From assembly GCA_029561355.1 (NCBI GenBank), contig JAKQJD010000205.1, positions 1 to 48,438 on the forward strand: a stretch of 48,438 nucleotides of DNA, read 5' to 3'. This DNA comes from Bacteroidota bacterium (GTDB taxonomy: Bacteria; Bacteroidota; Bacteroidia; Chitinophagales; Saprospiraceae). The translations under genes were made by a program, and so were the position numbers. The notes below the pieces were generated by a model that saw nothing but the letters and a program-made list of their open reading frames with translations, did not search any database and was not told where the DNA came from. This document shows, one piece after another, positions 18,401 through 26,197 of this stretch (positions within the stretch are counted from its first letter, which is position 1; every line of letters begins with the position of its first letter).

Positions 18401-21400
18401 GCAGAATGGTCCAGTTAGCGGCGGTATTCCAGTCGGAGCTGACACTGCCGTTCCATTGGGCTATATCCTGGCTGTAGGAACAGGTCCAAAAGCCTTCCAC
18501 ATCGGTCAGTCCGCTGTGTTCTACATAGTTGGAAGTCGTGCTGTTGGCGGTTTTGCCGACCGGTATCCAGTACGTTCCGTCGAATGTCCACAGGGCGAGT
18601 GTCGATTCCGCATTTCCGTTCAGTTCATTGTCTTCATAGTGCAGCCGCAAGGTGGCAGTATACGTTCCGTTCGGGATGGTAATTTCGTATTCCCTGCTGA
18701 TGGAAGCATCGTATGGAAAACCTGTAATCGGCTCCTGTGCAACCGAAACCAGCACACTGTCAACCGACGATACGGATGAGAAGGTAATAGTGTTGTCAGG
18801 CCCTTCAAAGGCATACGCAATGCCGGTCGAAAAGGTATGGGTACGAAGGATATTGCCCAGAATAATGCCGTTGCCCGTTCTGGTGGTGGTAATAGTCAGG
18901 GCATTGGCCCCTGTCAGGATCATGCCCTGGGTCATATTGACAGTGGCAGCGGATATGTTATCGTTCAGAATAAGGGAAGAAGTGCCGGACGCCGTATTGA
19001 CGGTAACGGTGTTAAAAGCAGTAACGCCGGTCAGGGTGCGGTTTTGGGTGCCGAGGAATTGTACGGTCCCGCTTCCGGCGGTAAAAGTTCCGTTGTTGTT
19101 CCAGTCCATATAAATGGAATGCGTGTAGGCGCCTGCTGCGAACGTGGTCGCTGCACCGATGGTAATCGTGTTGTTGACCGTAATACCGCCTGCGGCCGTC
19201 TTGGTATTTCCGTTGGAAAGTTGGAGTACGTCATAGGTAATGGCGTTTACAGTTTGGGCGCCGCTGCCATTGAAACGAACGGTGTTTGGAATCGACGACG
19301 TGACGTTCAGCGTACCGGAACTGATCGTGAAGGTATTGCCGACACCCATTACGGCGCCTGAAGAAAGTTGCAAAGACGTTCCGTTGATCGTTGCATTGTA
19401 CAGATCGGCCGTGCCGCTCAAAGTGGAAGTTCCCGTAAACGTGCCGGTGCCGGCTGAGGCGGAAAAACTGCCTTCCACCGTCAAACCTGAGGCAATCGAA
19501 AAATCCGCATCGGTGGTGATGCTGCCCGAAATATTCAATACGGAAAAACTCCTGGTTCCGGCTCCGGAAATGGTTTTGGAAGTTCCGCTCATGGAAATCG
19601 AGCCGGCGCTTGCGGAAAGGCTCCCGCTGACAGCCAGATTTCCCTTGATATCGAGTGAAGCGGCTGTGCTGACTGATCCGCTCACATCCAGATTTTGCAT
19701 GGAAATGCCTACGCCGCTGATGGTTTTGCCCGTACCCGTCAGAAAGAATGTGCCGCCAGAAGCCTGCGTGAACGAACCCGAACTGGTGGTGGCCAGGTTG
19801 CCGCTGACGGTAATGTTTACGCCTGCGATATTCACCAGCGAAGCATACACGGTCAGGTTATTGAAATTCTGCGTGCCCGAGCCGCCGATCGTCGATCCGG
19901 GACCCGTAAAGGTGACCGTTCCCGTGCCGCCGTTGTAGGTTCCGTTGTTCGTCCAGTTGTTGCCCACGCTGTGTGCGTAACTGCCGCCATTAAAAATGGT
20001 GGACGCGCCGATGGAAACCACGCCGTTGACGGTAATATTCGAAGCGGCGGTGTACGTGAGGGAGGCGCCTGCTCCCAGCGTACTCGTCAGGTTGCCGGCT
20101 ACCGACAGGGCAGTTCCGGGAAAGGTTTTTACGGTGGCGCCGCCCGAACTGCTCAGCGTCAGGTTGCCGTACACCTGGTTCGTTACGGTTTGGTTTCCAC
20201 CCGCATATTCGACCGTACTGGCTGCGGCCAGCGAACTGGCGGTATAATTGGACGGATACGCATTGGTGCCGCCGATCTTCAGCGTCGCGCCGTTCGATAC
20301 GGTAAGCGTACCGCCCGAACTGGCGCGATTGGCGGTATAACTGCCCAGGTCGAAGGTGCCGGTAGCGACGAGAAGGTTGCCGGTCACGCTGGTATTTATA
20401 CCCAGGCTCACCGTATTTCCGGTATTTGAAATGGAGAGATTGTTGAAGGTAGTTACAAAACTCCCGCCGATCGATTGTGCCGCCGTGCCATTGAAGGTCA
20501 CCGCGGCAGTGCCGCCTGTGAAGGCCGCCGTGCCGGAGTTATTCACCCAGTTGCCGCCCACCGACATATTAAAGTTGTTGGCGTTCAGCGTACCGGCTGT
20601 CAGGGTCAGGTGATTGGTTATCGCAATGGCGGCCGGCAACAGCATACCGCTGCTGTTGTTGAGCGTCAGGTTATAAAAGGAAGACACTCCTGAAAAAGTC
20701 TGCTGGCCCGACGTGCCGTTAAAAACGGTTGCGCCGCTGTTGGTCATGGTACCGCTGTTGGTCAGCGTACCGGCGATACTCAGGGTACCGGAAGAGGTGG
20801 TGGTCAGGGTAGCGCCCGTATTGATTGTCAGGTTTTTACAGGCGGCGCTGCCGGTAATGGATGGCATGTTCGCCGCCGCCGCCGGAATGGTCACGTTGAC
20901 AGCGGAAGTGGGCACAACGCCCGAACACCAGTTGTCGGCAGTAGCCCAGTCGGTGCTGACGCTGCCCGTCCACTGGCCCGCGTTCGTGGTACTCGTTACA
21001 TTGGTATAAGCGGCAGCCGTGCATCCTGCGGCAGTTACCGTTACCGTATAGGTTCCGGCATTTGCGGAGGCATAGGTAAAGGTCGGGTTCTGCGCGGAAG
21101 AAGTGAAGCCGCCGGGGCCGCTCCACGCGTACGTGGCGCCACTCAAAGTAGTCGCGCTGAGGGTAAGCGTCGAACCTGTACAAACAGGTCCGTTGTTTCC
21201 CGCGCCATCCGGCGAATTATACAACGTAGTGACTTCCGCGCCACTGAGCGCCCGATGGTAGATCAAGGCTTCGTCGAGTACACCGTTAAAATAATTCGAA
21301 GTTGGCAGATTGGTCCAGCCGCTCAGGTTATCGTAACCAAGTCTCCAGTATCCCGTCGTTCCTTCCGCTGTGGTGGTCGTTGCATCGGCGGCCACCTGCA

Positions 21401-23519
21401 CGTTGTCTACATACAATGTCATGCCGCTTACGGAAGACAGGGTAGCGGTGGCCAGGTGCCAGTTGTTGTCGTTGTAGGACAGGGTAGAATTGATGCTTTT
21501 GATGGCTCCCGGGTATACGCCGAAATAAATTTGCCCGGAATTGCTCATATAAATATGCCGGTCGTACTGGCTGCTCTGTCCGGTTTGCAAGGCAGAAAAA
21601 CCGATCAGTTTGCCGCCGCTCGTGGTAGTCGTTTTAAACCAGATAGAGATCGTGAAATTGGCGGGGCTCACGTATTGGGCAGATGTGGAAATGTATTGCG
21701 TGCTGCCGTTAAAACTGTACGCCTGGTTCGAATTACCAAAGCGGTCTGTTGTCAGTGCCGGGCTGTTTTGCAGGGTACCCTGGTTGTTGTTACCCGAAAT
21801 ATCATTGGCATTTCCCGTAAACGGATAATTTCCGATGGCACTGGTGCCCGGAATTTGTGAAATATTGGGTGCCGTAACATTGACCACAATAGTAGCCGCC
21901 GGGCTCACGCAGCCGCTCACCGTTTGCGTCACGGTGTAGTTGAACGAACCGGTCATCGTTGTCGACGGTGTAGGGGCCGTACTGCCCGACAAAACCAGAA
22001 ACTGAATATTGTTGAAACACCGCGAACCCGCGGGCGTTACCCCGGTGATATTAATGGTGCCCGTACTTTCACTGACCGGAAAGGACGGATTGTCGTATCC
22101 GATATTGCCGGTCCCGGCCGAAACGCCGATGCTGTAATCGCCGGCCGATGTGAGCGTATAATTAAAAACGCTGCTGACACGCGCCGTCGCACTGCCTGCC
22201 GTTAAAGTCGTGGTGGTGGAAGAGGTAGCAATCACGGTGCCGCCGCTGTTGTAAATGGACAACACAAGGCCTGTAACGGCCTGATAGGCAGGAATATAAT
22301 AATCGACCGTGGTGATCTTCACACTGGCTGCGGTGGTGGTAAATTTTGTTTTTTTGTTGTTCGAAGCATTATCGACGTACACAGCGTTTGTGAGGGCCGT
22401 CGTTCCGCCCGCCGAACCCGTCAGTCCGCCCCAGAGCAGGCTGCTTCCCGTAGCGGTCAGTTGTATAGCGGTGGCATTCTGGCAATAACTTACCGGACTG
22501 GTTACCGTTGGTGCGGCAGGTGGCGTACATGCGGTAGTTTGGCTGCCGCTGAGTGCGCTGGTACTGAATCCGCCTTCCGAAACGGCATATATTTTCCAGT
22601 AATAAAGCGTAGCCGCCGACAATCCCGATTGCACGGAAGTAGTGACGCCGGCAGCGGTTTGAGTGACAAAACTATAGTTGGTACCATCTGTAGAGCGGTA
22701 AATGAGAAAACCTCTTTCATTGGAAGACAGGTCCGACCAGTTGAGCGTCATCGAGGTATTGTCGATGGCCGAAAAGATCAGGCTCGCAGGCGCGGCCGGT
22801 ACCGGAGGCGTAAAGAGGTAGCGGTTGCCGGTTACGGGTTTGGAGTTGATGTTGTTTTCGGAGGTGGAAGTGACGCTCGTTCCCGTGTTCCGCACGGAGA
22901 GGTAGTTGCCCGAGCCCGTAGCTGTGGCTGTTATACCAATAGAGGCCGATGCACTGTTCAGTGAGCCCGTTTCCTGGCGGTAGGTAAACTCCACCCTTCC
23001 CGTGCCTTCGTACATCTTTACCTGAAAAGAAATGGTATTGCCCGTTGCCTGGTAATCCCATTGGGCATTCAGGTATTGTATGGTAAATACGCGATTGGGT
23101 GCGCTGCCGCTGGTCAGGTAGGAAACGTTGGTAGCATTTTGTATGTCCAGATCGTCCCACAACGGCGCGATCACCGGACGTGGTGCGCCTCCGCTGGCAA
23201 GACTGTTGGCGAAAACCGGATCTGTAATATTAGCGCCGAGTGTCAGCCAGCCGTTGGTGCTGGCCGATACGGTCGTATAACGCGTACCCATGTACCAGAA
23301 GTCGAAACCGATCGGAATCCCGTTGAAATAGCCGTCATCCACATCGCCTATCAGGGGTGAAGGATTTGTAGCCCCCGACAACACCGTGAACGATCCGCTG
23401 GAGGCGGAAAAGGTGTAGTTGATAATGCTCTGGGTGGAGAGGCGGAGCACTGTTGTCAGCATGAAAAGGCACAGGATTGCCCCTTTCAACAACGACCGGA
23501 GCGGTTGGATTCGTTTCAT
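12489..23519 (-). CDS. Giant T9SS adhesin with FnIII, LamG and beta-solenoid repeats
   Basis: 3676 residues, 11 kb. The signal peptide is ~1-30. Residues ~35-235 form an N-terminal globular domain, ~240-330 a fibronectin type III domain, and ~555-770 a LamG/concanavalin-like domain (YFNGVLDEALIYHRALSGAE). From ~880 to ~2550 is a long run of Thr/Ser/Gly/Asn-rich repeats (LTLTAGTLN, FNNLSISNTG, VGGNWVNN) expected to form a beta-solenoid stalk. Residues ~2590-2910 hold four ~80-residue Ig-like repeats (SPYC...GTYTVTYTVA..GC). The last ~80 residues (EVYPNPVEARRF to ERIIYID) are a type A T9SS sorting domain. It is probably a surface-anchored stalk adhesin. The next gene, a DUF4402 protein, starts 18 bp downstream, suggesting that adhesin and pilus are made together. 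Domain limits are approximate. Confidence 0.88.
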   Translation of the reverse strand: MKRIQPLRSLLKGAILCLFMLTTVLRLSTQSIINYTFSASSGSFTVLSGATNPSPLIGDVDDGYFNGIPIGFDFWYMGTRYTTVSASTNGWLTLGANITDPVFANSLASGGAPRPVIAPLWDDLDIQNATNVSYLTSGSAPNRVFTIQYLNAQWDYQATGNTISFQVKMYEGTGRVEFTYRQETGSLNSASASIGITATATGSGNYLSVRNTGTSVTSTSENNINSKPVTGNRYLFTPPVPAAPASLIFSAIDNTSMTLNWSDLSSNERGFLIYRSTDGTNYSFVTQTAAGVTTSVQSGLSAATLYYWKIYAVSEGGFSTSALSGSQTTACTPPAAPTVTSPVSYCQNATAIQLTATGSSLLWGGLTGSAGGTTALTNAVYVDNASNNKKTKFTTTAASVKITTVDYYIPAYQAVTGLVLSIYNSGGTVIATSSTTTTLTAGSATARVSSVFNYTLTSAGDYSIGVSAGTGNIGYDNPSFPVSESTGTINITGVTPAGSRCFNNIQFLVLSGSTAPTPSTTMTGSFNYTVTQTVSGCVSPAATIVVNVTAPNISQIPGTSAIGNYPFTGNANDISGNNNQGTLQNSPALTTDRFGNSNQAYSFNGSTQYISTSAQYVSPANFTISIWFKTTTTSGGKLIGFSALQTGQSSQYDRHIYMSNSGQIYFGVYPGAIKSINSTLSYNDNNWHLATATLSSVSGMTLYVDNVQVAADATTTTAEGTTGYWRLGYDNLSGWTNLPTSNYFNGVLDEALIYHRALSGAEVTTLYNSPDGAGNNGPVCTGSTLTLSATTLSGATYAWSGPGGFTSSAQNPTFTYASANAGTYTVTVTAAGCTAAAYTNVTSTTNAGQWTGSVSTDWATADNWCSGVVPTSAVNVTIPAAAANMPSITGSAACKNLTINTGATLTTTSSGTLSIAGTLTNSGTMTNSGATVFNGTSGQQTFSGVSSFYNLTLNNSSGMLLPAAIAITNHLTLTAGTLNANNFNMSVGGNWVNNSGTAAFTGGTAAVTFNGTAAQSIGGSFVTTFNNLSISNTGNTVSLGINTSVTGNLLVATGTFDLGSYTANRASSGGTLTVSNGATLKIGGTNAYPSNYTASSLAAASTVEYAGGNQTVTNQVYGNLTLSSSGGATVKTFPGTALSVAGNLTSTLGAGASLTYTAASNITVNGVVSIGASTIFNGGSYAHSVGNNWTNNGTYNGGTGTVTFTGPGSTIGGSGTQNFNNLTVYASLVNIAGVNITVSGNLATTSSGSFTQASGGTFFLTGTGKTISGVGISMQNLDVSGSVSTAASLDIKGNLAVSGSLSASAGSISMSGTSKTISGAGTRSFSVLNISGSITTDADFSIASGLTVEGSFSASAGTGTFTGTSTLSGTADLYNATINGTSLQLSSGAVMGVGNTFTISSGTLNVTSSIPNTVRFNGSGAQTVNAITYDVLQLSNGNTKTAAGGITVNNTITIGAATTFAAGAYTHSIYMDWNNNGTFTAGSGTVQFLGTQNRTLTGVTAFNTVTVNTASGTSSLILNDNISAATVNMTQGMILTGANALTITTTRTGNGIILGNILRTHTFSTGIAYAFEGPDNTITFSSVSSVDSVLVSVAQEPITGFPYDASISREYEITIPNGTYTATLRLHYEDNELNGNAESTLALWTFDGTYWIPVGKTANSTTSNYVEHSGLTDVEGFWTCSYSQDIAQWNGSVSSDWNTAANWTILQGAGSLPPGPTDIAVLGTAAFNHEPTISTAVTVKNTVFGSAQAVTLTMAGGGSLNSGNILGVWNGVAAAHTIYVNNQSIVIDGDLSLSDGTSGHTIDLNIGAGSVTISGTLHQVGGADVVFSSAGALNIADDYHYVSGTFTPGTGTVTYNGVVNQAIAAVDYYNLTIDNAAAAAVISNPFLVGGSLTLDAGELDNQSVTTISGNVNIASGATLHNQGTLYIGGDWNNSGTYNASESVAVFDGAGTQTISPTTFHNLVIDKPVGTTAELTGMVLMNGDLTVTSGTLDIGSFVCDRTVLGGTLTLADSATFIVGGNNPPANFANGTLALSSTVIADGTDPQLIFGVDFGNLIFRNAGAKTLVSPITVHGNLVIESGASFDAGANTLTLGGNWVNDGTFTPSTSTIVCTGTSKNISGNSTFNRFSVYGSYTILDDVTFDQLLVINSGGSISGGSTIHTTMNGDLINHGILYTLGTTTFTGNVLQTLSLINAVQTVAITVNFNGTVPPVLNSTSAPQYGYLNINNTGGITPSTGWSILYGLNVGTGASFNGGIYTHNLLGSLDNNGTITGSGTFNFIPSSAATIDFGADFSSSGTVVLGSTGAITVAGTPVSFNNVLISNTHASGITPASDWEILNDFTVNGSSTFHAGAHTYSVGNNIQVDGTLDAGTSTFILNGTDHQDIFNTSGFYNLTLDKAADVATLFANTSVNGTLHFISGNLNTDEYALVQSATAAVTGAAQNTGWVNGLLQKGVATGATSKTFEVGDATTYAPVNLAFSNVTTTGSLTVSTTAGDHPEIANATINASKSVNRYWKLLNSGTLYNNYSATFHFATGDLDSGVDTLLLGADLYDGSSWRLPVTVLKRSTFVQASNITETGDFAIGEICNAGTAISYTASPYCSDAGTGTATLTGKTGGVFSSITGLSLDDATGAVDLSASTPGAYNVVYTLAAAGGCPQYITSAEIVVTAAPSATITYENSPYCSSFKTAPITRIGTSGGTFSSTDGLVIDTLSGNVDLITSTAGAYTVTYDVAAAGGCSTFSTTADITITTQPFASGTYEGNPYCTDGGIAFPTGYAEGVAGSLSSTAGLSIDPPTGVIDLDLSTPGVYTVTYTVPDTLGCPEYINTATVAISEAPSDSISYTGSPYCRNEGGVSVTHSGGSDGSYSTTSGLSLNTVSGEINTAASTPGTYTVTYTVAAINGCGEYTATASVTIRGEGIWTGAVSDDWDTAGNWICNTIPDGSIDVLVPDSLPHYPVIDAGTAAAHNLAIEPGASLTVTGASLQIGGSISNSGTFTASNAVIECNGSAAQTIPAGTFAGNTIKSLTIDNTSGVTLGGALTLTEVLTVAGGSLHTGGYLTLKSTDTSTAWVAEITSAATTPIDGKVTVERYVQGRRKYRLITSSTTTSTDSTLDSGEEEFSIWGNWQNQGNNSTANTGTLITGGSSTDGFDTQTGNPSLFTYDDINRVYMPYSTGNGYNTKYTPLKAGIAYYMFVYGDRLNSVYATSPHPTVLKSYGTLLTGDQTYNTSSDIPLSGVTGRYTLLGNPFAAPIDWTSLPKTNISSACWGWDPNLGALGGYVTVSSIGDVTIISPFSGSTGLDQYIQPGQGFFVQTTASSPSLSIREQDKVAENNNGAFFTGPATPRNTLSLLAINLLYDNGGTAVLADGVVTAFDDDFSNAPGQEDAAKMASTAECLAIRNGTDSLSIDARQQPQENDTIHLRLARLTKPAYKFQIFGHDMDPAGAQPYLLDRYLDTRQALSLTDTSIIAFSVNPAVPASRAADRFSIVFGSAIALPVKFMSASATLTDRGIEVTWKVSTETGVEKYEVERSGEALHFSRMDEVEATGHSAAAATYTWLDEQPQQGENYYRIYSIGTDGAITYSPIVQAGTAPDKQVMEVYPNPVEARRFHLRINDLPQGDYTIVLLDAGGAQRMEATMTHPGGLFIHAFALDKNIASGVYYLQLQTETGSSERIIYID

Positions 23520-23548
23520 AAAATCAGCGTATTAAAAATGAGAGGGGG

Positions 23549-23618
23549 TTGAGGGGTTGAGAGGTTGAGGGGTTGACTGAGTGCGCATCCTCAACCCCTC
23601 AACATCTCAACCCCTCAA
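23549..23618 (-). terminator. Octamer-repeat hairpin after the CHASE3-type kinase gene
   Basis: 28-bp arms at 23549-23576 and 23591-23618 with one mismatch. Each arm is built of the octamer GGTTGAGG and variants, with a 14-nt loop. It lies 12 bp beyond the stop at 23631-23633 and ahead of the giant adhesin start at 23519. The minus-strand sequence after the stem contains TTTTT. Confidence 0.65.
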
Positions 23619-23630
23619 CATCAAAAAAAA

Positions 23631-25943
23631 TCACAAGCAGGGCTGCCCCGATAAATCCTCCAGGACCGGAGCATCTGCGGGCAAGTGTCGCTGCAATGCA
23701 GTGATCAGTTCTTCGTAGCGTACGGGTTTGGTGAGATAGTCATTCATACCGCTGGCCAGCACTTTTTCGCGTTCTCCGGCGAGCACATGCGCCGTGACGG
23801 CGATAATGGGCACCTTTTTTAGTTTCAGTTCCGTCCGGATCAACTGTGTCGTCGTGTAGCCGTCCATTTCAGGCATTTGTATATCCATCAAAATCAGGTT
23901 GAAGTCACATGGCGTATTGCGAAGCAGGGTAATCGCTTCCTGCCCGTTCGATGCCTGCGTGATTTTCATGCCCAGTTCGAGTAGTTGCAGTTCTGCAATC
24001 CGGCGATTCATGGGGTTGTCCTCGATTAAGAGAACGTGGCGTCCTTTGAAATCGGGTGTGATATTTTGAGTGACATGCTTTCCGGACAAGACGCCCGGCA
24101 TACGCGACAAGGTGTACGGAATTTCTACCGTGAATGTAGAGCCTGTGCCCACTTCACTCACCAGTGAAATAGAACCGCGCTGTAATTCGACCAGCATTTT
24201 AACCAGGGCAAGGCCAAGGCCTGTTCCGCCATAGCGGCGCATGGCATTGCTGTCGGCTTGAATAAACCGTTCGAAAATCCGCTCCTGCTCCGTTGCCGGA
24301 ATTCCGATACCGCTGTCTTCAACCTCAAAACGGATCCGTACACAACTTCTGCTGCCGCGTGGCAATAACCGCCGCACGCGCAAGGTGACCTGCCCGCTGT
24401 CGGTGAATTTTACGGCATTACCGAGCAGGTTGACCAGAATCTGGGTAAGGCGCATCGGATCGCCCATCATCAGAGGAGGCAGTAGAGGGTCGGCGTCCAG
24501 GTGTATGACGAGGCTTTTTTCTTCTGCGCTCGGCCGCACCATGGTGATCACCGAATGCAGGAGACCCGGCAGGTCGAACTCCACTTTGTCTATGCGCAAC
24601 ATACCCGACTGGATTTTTTCAAAATCGAGGATATCATTTACGATTGCCAACAAATTGGCGCTCGAAATCTGGATACAATCCACGTATTCCTTCAGCACGG
24701 GATTGAGTTCGGCACGGCCCAGAAAGTTGGCAAACCCGATAATTGCATTGAGCGGCGTACGTATTTCGTGGCTCATGTTGGCCATGAACAAATGCTTCAG
24801 GTGCTGGGCATTTTCCGCTTCCTGGCGCGCAATGATCAGGTCGTTTTCCAGTTTTTTGCGTTCGGTAAAATTGAATCCCGTGGTGATGGTGTGCGACATG
24901 TTGCCCTCATCGTCATATACAATTTTGGCATTGAAAACCATCGGAATCAGTTGCCCTTGTTTTCCAAGCATCGCTTGTTCTGTGTTTTTCATATAACCTT
25001 GTTGTTTTATCTTTGCGAACATTTTTGCAAAAACTTCGGGGTCGCCGCCGCCGCCGTTTAACTCGGTAATGTGCTTTCCTACAACTTCCTCTTTCGTGTA
25101 TCCAAGCCAGTCGAGTTCTGTCTGGTTCATATCGAGAATATATCCGTCTTTATCGAGTGAATGGTAGCCGATGGGCAGGATATTGACCAGATTCTGTGTA
25201 AAATCCGCCGCTTTTCTTTGTTTTTCGTACATCTGCCGGTATGCCCGCCGGTCGTCCATCACCCGGTGAACGGTGCGCGTCATGGCGTAAATGAGCAACA
25301 GAAACACGAGGCCGGCCAGCGCCGACAACAAAAGCATGTTGTCGCGGAAAGAATCCACGCCAAGCGCGGAATCGGCCTCCATTTCTGCACGGATCATGCT
25401 CACCCGGATACGAAAAACCTCGTTCGTTAACAGCAATAACCGGTTGTGAAGCCCTACCATTCGGGTTTCATCGGCCGTGGTCATTATTTGGGTATTGTCC
25501 TGAAAATGCACGTTCAGGGCAACCATGCCCGAAACGAGCACACTGTCTATCGCCGCATCGATGGCCTTTATCTTGGGCTTACTTTCGGAAGTGGCCAGCA
25601 GTTTCAGTTTGCAGTAACTGTCGAGAATATTGTAGCGGCTGTTCCGCACAGTTTCCATTGCAGCCGTGTCGCCGTCGTTGATATAGGCCCGAATGCTGCG
25701 TTGATATTGCAGGACGGTCTCACCGATCTTGTCGAGTTCTTTACCCATCGCATCGGTCTGGATAAACTTATCACGCATGAGCACCGTTTCCGAAATGGAA
25801 TGCTCTCCCTGCTCCATGAGCAATACCAATGAAGCAAACAACAACCCGGCCAGTGCTGCCAGGGTACAGATAATCCACCAGGTCTTAGCTTGGATCAGAT
25901 GCTCGGGGTCGATCCAGCGATATATTAAACGCATTAAATGCAT
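23631..25943 (-). CDS. Hybrid sensor histidine kinase (CHASE3-like sensor, PAS, HisKA, HATPase, REC)
   Basis: 770 residues. Transmembrane helices at 22-43 and 203-222 enclose a ~160-residue helical periplasmic region resembling CHASE3-type sensors. A PAS domain lies at ~245-365 (LDMNQTELDWLGYTKEEVVG). The phosphoacceptor is His392 in FMANMSHEIRTPLN. The ATPase domain has NLLGNAVKFT, EDSGIGI and GGTGLGLAL. A C-terminal receiver has Asp687 in LMDIQMPEMDG and KP near the end. There is no phosphotransfer (HPt) domain. It is closely related to the next kinase upstream, so the two arose by duplication. It has its own triple-repeat promoter (26041-26126), suggesting that it is itself a target of the neighbouring LytTR regulator. 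Stimulus unknown. Confidence 0.92.
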   Translation of the reverse strand: MHLMRLIYRWIDPEHLIQAKTWWIICTLAALAGLLFASLVLLMEQGEHSISETVLMRDKFIQTDAMGKELDKIGETVLQYQRSIRAYINDGDTAAMETVRNSRYNILDSYCKLKLLATSESKPKIKAIDAAIDSVLVSGMVALNVHFQDNTQIMTTADETRMVGLHNRLLLLTNEVFRIRVSMIRAEMEADSALGVDSFRDNMLLLSALAGLVFLLLIYAMTRTVHRVMDDRRAYRQMYEKQRKAADFTQNLVNILPIGYHSLDKDGYILDMNQTELDWLGYTKEEVVGKHITELNGGGGDPEVFAKMFAKIKQQGYMKNTEQAMLGKQGQLIPMVFNAKIVYDDEGNMSHTITTGFNFTERKKLENDLIIARQEAENAQHLKHLFMANMSHEIRTPLNAIIGFANFLGRAELNPVLKEYVDCIQISSANLLAIVNDILDFEKIQSGMLRIDKVEFDLPGLLHSVITMVRPSAEEKSLVIHLDADPLLPPLMMGDPMRLTQILVNLLGNAVKFTDSGQVTLRVRRLLPRGSRSCVRIRFEVEDSGIGIPATEQERIFERFIQADSNAMRRYGGTGLGLALVKMLVELQRGSISLVSEVGTGSTFTVEIPYTLSRMPGVLSGKHVTQNITPDFKGRHVLLIEDNPMNRRIAELQLLELGMKITQASNGQEAITLLRNTPCDFNLILMDIQMPEMDGYTTTQLIRTELKLKKVPIIAVTAHVLAGEREKVLASGMNDYLTKPVRYEELITALQRHLPADAPVLEDLSGQPCL

Positions 25944-26040
25944 GTGGTTGAGTTAGTAGATTAAACGAGCGATGTTGATGTTTCCACGAGACAGACAGCA
26001 AGAGGGAGGTGTGTATGCACCAATAAAATCTGCAACGGCT

Positions 26041-26126
26041 CAAAATTGGCGGACAAACAGGAGTGCCCGGACCCACATTCGTTGGCCCGGGCAAAATGCT
26101 CGTTGAAAACCGGTAAATCGTCGTCG
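26041..26126 (-). promoter_or_regulatory. Triple-repeat (LytTR-type) promoter C, upstream of the CHASE3-type kinase
   Basis: CGTTG at 26080, CGTTG at 26101 and CGTCG at 26122 are exactly 21 bp apart. The minus-strand -7-like box is CAATTTTG at 26041-26048, five of six matches to TAnnTTTG, 31 bp from the first repeat. The expected leader to the ATG at 25943 is ~92 nt. Confidence 0.65.
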
Positions 26127-26144
26127 GGATAAATCGTCTTTGGG

Positions 26145-26197
26145 GAGCGTGTTTTTAGTTTTTGCGTTACTTACAAAACACAAAATCAAACACGCTC
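26145..26197 (-). terminator. Hairpin after the HPt-containing kinase gene
   Basis: GAGCGTGTTT (26145-26154) and AAACACGCTC (26188-26197) form a perfect 10-bp outer stem with further pairing inside. It abuts the TAA stop of the kinase at 26198-26200 and separates it from the triple-repeat promoter of the next gene. Confidence 0.65.
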
